Below are positions 59,839 through 64,000 of a stretch of DNA of 64,000 nucleotides, one piece after another. Both the position numbers and the translations under genes were made by a program. This DNA comes from Ostrinia nubilalis (lineage: Eukaryota > Arthropoda > Insecta > Lepidoptera > Crambidae), in contig NC_087091.1 in the NCBI RefSeq assembly GCF_963855985.1, positions 12,530,154 through 12,594,153 on the forward strand. Direction: 5' to 3'. The notes beneath the pieces are model-generated. The model was given only the letters and a program-made list of their open reading frames with translations, made no database searches and was not told where the DNA came from. Position 1 is the stretch's first letter. Every line of letters begins with the position of its first letter.

Positions 59839-61859
59839 CTAGCTGACCCGGCGAACTTTGTTCCGCCTTAATGGCAATAAGTAAGCAGACTTTTTTTTAA
59901 ATTTCGAACGGGATAAAAAGTATCCTATGTCCTTCTCCTGGCTCTAAACTACCTCCCTGACAATTTTCAGCTAAATCGGTTCAGCCGTTCTTGAGTTATA
60001 AGTGGAGTAACTAACACGACTTTCTTTTATATACAACGTGTCCCAAAATTCAAAGATAAGCCGGCGCCGCAGGGTGGACATAGTCATGACTGCTTTAGGA
60101 AAAATAAGAAAAAAAATCTATCTCAATTAATTTTTAAGTTACACAATAAATTATGAAATTCGTCGAAAATTGACACCCCTTATGATATTTTACATTACCA
60201 CGACTACAATTTTTCAAATACTTCAGTTTTTTTGTTTGTATCGGCAACTTAAGTAGTGCTGCTGTCCACCCCAATTCTTAAAACCCTCAGAATCCTTGCA
60301 ATTTTTACACAAAAGTTAATCAAAATATGATATTTGCTTAAAATTTTGAACGATTTTTACTTACACTCCACTTTGACTCGTCGTTTTGTAAAAAAACAGT
60401 ATGAACACTACTGCGGCAAGTTTTTTATAAAGTTGACGCAACTATCCAAGATTCCGAAATGGTATAATACTCTAAGAAAACTAGTCGCAAAAAAGATATG
60501 CGTACCATTTTTACAAGCACTTCGCTTGTTAGTTAGTATGGGATAAATCTTGCAACTGAATTTAAAACCAGTTCTCCTTAACCAATTGAGCTGAAATTTG
60601 GTATACTTGTGTAAGTACGATAACAATGCAATATTATGGTACCATTGAGCTGGACGAGTATGGAGGTGGCCATAGGAACTCTTAACGAAACGGCGGAATT
60701 ACATCTAGTTTGGGTTCGTTGGACTTATCTTTTCGAGCACTTTAGTGCTAGACGATGTTCAGGGTCCTGATGATGAAGTCAAGAGGTGGCTGGAGCTGGC
60801 CATAGGAACTCCTAAACAAAACGGCGGAAGCTTATCGAGTTTGGGTTCGTTGGATTTGTCTTCCCGAGCACTTAGGCCATGAGATTGAGAAACAACTAAA
60901 AAGCTTAAAATAAAGTTGTAATAAAAAAAAACTTATTTAAAAACAAGCTTGACTTCGTTTGAAAATTATAATTGACTTCATCATCAGGACCCTGGACATC
61001 ATCTAGCACTAAAGTGCTCGAAAAGACAAATCCAACGAACCCAAACTCGATAAGCTTCCGCCGTTTCGTTTAGGAGTTCCTATGGCCAGCTCCTGCCACC
61101 TCTTGACTTCATCATCAGGACCCTGAACATCATCTAGCACTAAAGTACTCGAAAAGACAAGTCCAACGAACCCAAACTAGATGTAATTCCGCCGTTTCGT
61201 TAAGAGTTCCTATGGCCACCTCCATACTCCATCCAGCTCAATGGTACCATAATATTGCATTGTTATCGTACTTACACAAGTATACCAAATTTCAGCTCAA
61301 TTGGTTAAGGAGAACTGGTTTTAAATTCAGTTGCAAGATTTATCCCATACTACTAACAAGCGAAGTGCTTGTAAAAATGGTACGCATATCTTTTTTGCGA
61401 CTAGTTTTCTTAGAGTATTATACCATTTCGGAATCTTGGATAGTTGCGTCAACTTTATAAAAAACTTGCCGCAGTAGTGTTCATACTGTTTTTTTACAAA
61501 ACGACGAGTCAAAGTGGAGTGTAAGTAAAAATCGTTCAAATTTTTAAGCAAATATCATATTTTGATTAACTTTTGTGTAAAAACTGCAAGGATTCTGAGG
61601 GTTTTAAGAATTGGGGTGGACAGCAGCACTACTTAAGTTGCCGATACAAACAAAAAAACTGAAGTATTTGAAAAATTGTAGTCGTGGTAATGTAAAATAT
61701 CATAAGGGGTGTCAATTTTCGACGAATTTCATAATTTATTGTGTAACTTAAAAAATAATTGAGATAGATTTTTTTTCTTATTTTTCCTAAAGCAGTCATG
61801 ACTATGTCCACCCTGCGGCGCCGGCTTATCTTTGAATTTTGGGACACGTTGTATATAGA
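59839..61859 (-). mobile_element. Helitron family B, second copy, interrupted
   Basis: The CTAG end lies at 59839-59842 and the TC end at 61858-61859. The two pieces (59839-60033 and 61852-61859) rejoin to match the copy at 33113-33313, with a fold-back inserted in the terminal TATATA run. This gives a clear order of events: Helitron first, fold-back second. Confidence 0.8.
60034..61851. mobile_element. 1.8-kb fold-back (giant hairpin), TA target
   Basis: The inverted termini start CAACGTGTCCCAAAATTC. Arms of about 850 bp (60034-60890 and about 61000-61851) are nearly perfect complements around a loop of about 110 bp. Each arm also holds an internal direct repeat of about 150 bp (CATAGGAACTC ... 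GGGTTCGTTGGA). Removing the insert plus one TA restores the intact Helitron end, so the target is TA. The mirrored open frames in the arms (for example 60334-60546 and 61327-61551) are symmetric by-products of the palindrome, and I do not call them genes. Confidence 0.85.
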
Positions 61860-62152
61860 TTACGAATATATCCTAATTTGATTGATTGTTCTAATTAATT
61901 GTTGTCAGTTAGTGATTTTTGAATGAAAATAGGAGAAACTGGTATAATATATTATATTTAAAAACGATTTTGCCGATAGTATTAATTATAATCCAAAAGA
62001 ATTATTATTTGAGAACGTTAATGAAATCTTAAGTCACGCAATCCTAATAAGTAAAGTAAGATTTACTGTAAATGTGAAAGTGTATGTTAGCGTGTTTCTT
62101 ATTGTGTAACGTCATTAACGGATGGATGAATTAAAGTTTAAAATCTTATATA

Positions 62153-63257
62153 CAGTGTGAGTCACGTTAAAGTGTACATATGAAAATAGATGAAACTAGA
62201 CCTATTTTTATCGACAAAAAAGTGGTCAAAAATTTTTTAAGATTTTTTTGTAATTTTTTATAGATTTTTTTTTCTTTCAAGTACTTATTGTAAAGAAAAC
62301 GTAATAACTTTTAAACTAAGAGGTATATCCTGATAAAATAAAAACAATAATAATGCGAAATAACAGACGATACTAAAAAAATACATAAAATACTCAGAAA
62401 ATGCCAACAAATAATAAAAAATTATACTTTTTGAAAAAAATCTGCTAAAAAATTCGTGTTTTTTTGGTTATTTGATAAATTTCTCCAAAAAATGCCCCTA
62501 TAAATGGTGGTTTTTATTACTTTGAATTATTCTCTATCGTATTACCTTTGTAAAACCAAAAATCGCATGTCTCTATCCCTATCACAACATTTGCTATGAT
62601 CGTTTGAACTAAGCCTCTCCGGGCGCGCCATTCAACGCTTCGCTAACAACGAGACTGAAAATGGATCTAGATTTGTAATTTTGATTAAGACAAGTTAGAT
62701 TTCAAGTAAAAACAAAAGTTTTCGAAGTAAAATAAGCATTTTAGTTAATATTAAAATTGTCCCTACCTGTAGAGGAGAATAATGTTGTGGTAGGCCTTTG
62801 TTCAAACTATCATAGCAAATGTTGTGATAGGGATAGAGACATGCAATTTTTGGTTTTACAAAAGTAATACGATAGAGAATAATAAAAAACAATAAAAACC
62901 ACCTGTTATAGGGGCATTTTTTGAAGAAATTTATCAAATAACCAAAAAAAACACGAATTTTTAAGCAGATTTTTTTCAAAAAGTATCATTTTTTATTATT
63001 TGTTGGCTTTTTTTGTGTATTTTATGTATTTTTTTAGTATCGCCTGTTATTTAGCATTATTACTGTTTTTATTTTATCAGGATATACCGCTTAGTTTAAA
63101 AGTTATTACGTTTTCTTTACAATACGTAATTGGAAGAAAAAAAAATCTATAAAAAATTTAAAAAAAATCTCAAAAATATTTTGACCTCTTTTTTGTCGAT
63201 AAAAATAGGTCTAGTTTCATCTATTTTCATATGTACACTTTAACGTGACTCACACTG
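62153..63257. mobile_element. 1.1-kb fold-back, TA target
   Basis: Inverted termini CAGTGTGAGTCACGTTAAAG extend through arms of about 440 bp that share CATATGAAAATAGATGAAAC and GAGACATG-type blocks. They are flanked by TA (62151-62152 and 63258-63259). The loop (about 62600-62790) is unrelated. No coding. A Tc1/mariner-type mobiliser is likely. Confidence 0.8.
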
Positions 63258-63259
63258 TA

Positions 63260-64000
63260 TAACAAACAAGTTATTTTCAAATCCCGAGGGAAGAGGGTTA
63301 ATGAATTGTTATAACAATCCTCCGGTTGGCAAAAACTTATTTTGCGAGTCGCGACTACGTTTTGTTGAAAAACAGTAGAATGTCTTCCTGAAAAATGTGA
63401 GATTTTCTTTTAGTTACTTTTCGTCCACTTATTCCTTACAAACTTTTTATTTTATTTCTATTATATTAGATTCCTCACTCCATTTATTATGTTCCTAGTA
63501 GTATCAACAAATAGAACTGTAATGGGCTTACTTTCACTTATACATATTTCGATTCAATTTTCTGTAAAGTCATACCCATACACCATGTAAAAAAAAAGTA
63601 AATAGTACGTGGTAGATAATGACTATGAAGTGCACTAATCTTGATGAAGTTGTATCGGCGCTCACGTTATTGGAAGTAGAATCACGTTCCATTTCGCGGC
63701 GGATATAGGACCCCGAGTTACGGGCCAATCCGACGATATGATGATGGTTCGACGACGGCTACGATTTCCGGCCCGAACGCCCATATGCCAGCTTATTCCG
63801 TGTTGATGTCTAAGGGCCTAGCAGACATGCTACTTTTAGCATCGTTTTGCAACTTTGTGATTGCATCGATACTGCATCAATGTTTTGAATCTACGGTATC
63901 ATCGCGCGCGGTATCTACTATATCACGCGTTTTAGCTAGCTCTGCATCGAATCGGTATCTGGTTTAGCGAGTTTTGTCGGTATCTGGAGCTTCATATGAT
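63260..64000. other. Gene-free window end
   Basis: I see no gene. The last 350 bp are GC-richer (CGATATGATGATGGTTCGACGACGG near 63733 as a broad feature) and may be the start of another element that continues outside the window. Confidence 0.3.

Noticed and set aside
60334..60546. Open frame repeated as a mirror image at 61327-61551
   Set aside because: Both copies come from the two arms of one palindrome; the symmetry explains the conservation without a gene.
1..64000. CRISPR arrays, operons, bacterial promoters, prophage
   Set aside because: No spaced direct-repeat arrays or prokaryotic gene order occur; the window is plainly eukaryotic.
1..64000. tRNA or rRNA genes
   Set aside because: I saw no A-box/B-box pairs or rRNA signature; a tRNAscan run would be needed to exclude a diverged tRNA.

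Overview
This window is insect nuclear DNA, most likely from a moth or butterfly. It is AT-rich, has short GT-AG introns and one intronless mitochondrial ribosomal protein gene. It also carries the non-autonomous Helitrons (TC...CTAG, with cropped ACAG repeats), long-arm fold-back elements and BEL, Gypsy, RTE and I-group retroelements usual in Lepidoptera. Nothing looks bacterial: no operons, ribosome binding sites, CRISPR or tRNA genes were seen. Family calls are from reading motifs, not from database searches.

Positions 1-26.6 kb are a nested transposon graveyard. In order: the 3' end of a BEL/Pao element; an I-group non-LTR retrotransposon on the minus strand (ORF1 with three zinc knuckles, ORF2 with endonuclease, RT and RNase H) split by a 739-bp TIR element; a broken fold-back element with two tiny retroposon 3' ends, each with its own target-site duplication; a second copy of the 739-bp element carrying a 750-bp fold-back; a decayed Harbinger; a frameshifted RT/restriction-like-endonuclease element; a complete 6.76-kb LTR element with apparently identical 342-bp LTRs and a CTAG duplication whose interior is a chimera of two Gypsy elements in opposite orientation; a third copy of the 739-bp element; a 5'-truncated non-LTR element; and a hAT with a perfect 8-bp duplication.

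Positions 26.7-31.2 kb hold the only two convincing host genes. A six-exon plus-strand gene (26767-29423, 614 residues by my splicing) encodes a conserved-looking, probably nuclear protein that I do not recognise. It converges on an intronless minus-strand gene for mitochondrial ribosomal protein L47 (uL29m). The hAT ends only 147 bp before the first gene's ATG.

Positions 31.2-64 kb contain no convincing coding gene. Two clusters of fold-back transposons (36.6-42.4 kb and 58.5-63.3 kb) and one pogo-like element (46.1-47.0 kb) flank an 11.5-kb stretch (47-58.5 kb) with almost no recognisable repeats, which may be regulatory or intronic DNA of a neighbouring gene.

The best candidates for something new are: a Transib-type fold-back whose terminus is the exact RAG recombination heptamer CACAGTG with a 5-bp duplication; the chimeric but recently inserted LTR element; a pair of fold-backs sharing a TAGTCCAGT terminus and 3-bp duplications; the 739-bp TIR family; and a 1.8-kb near-perfect hairpin sitting inside a Helitron.
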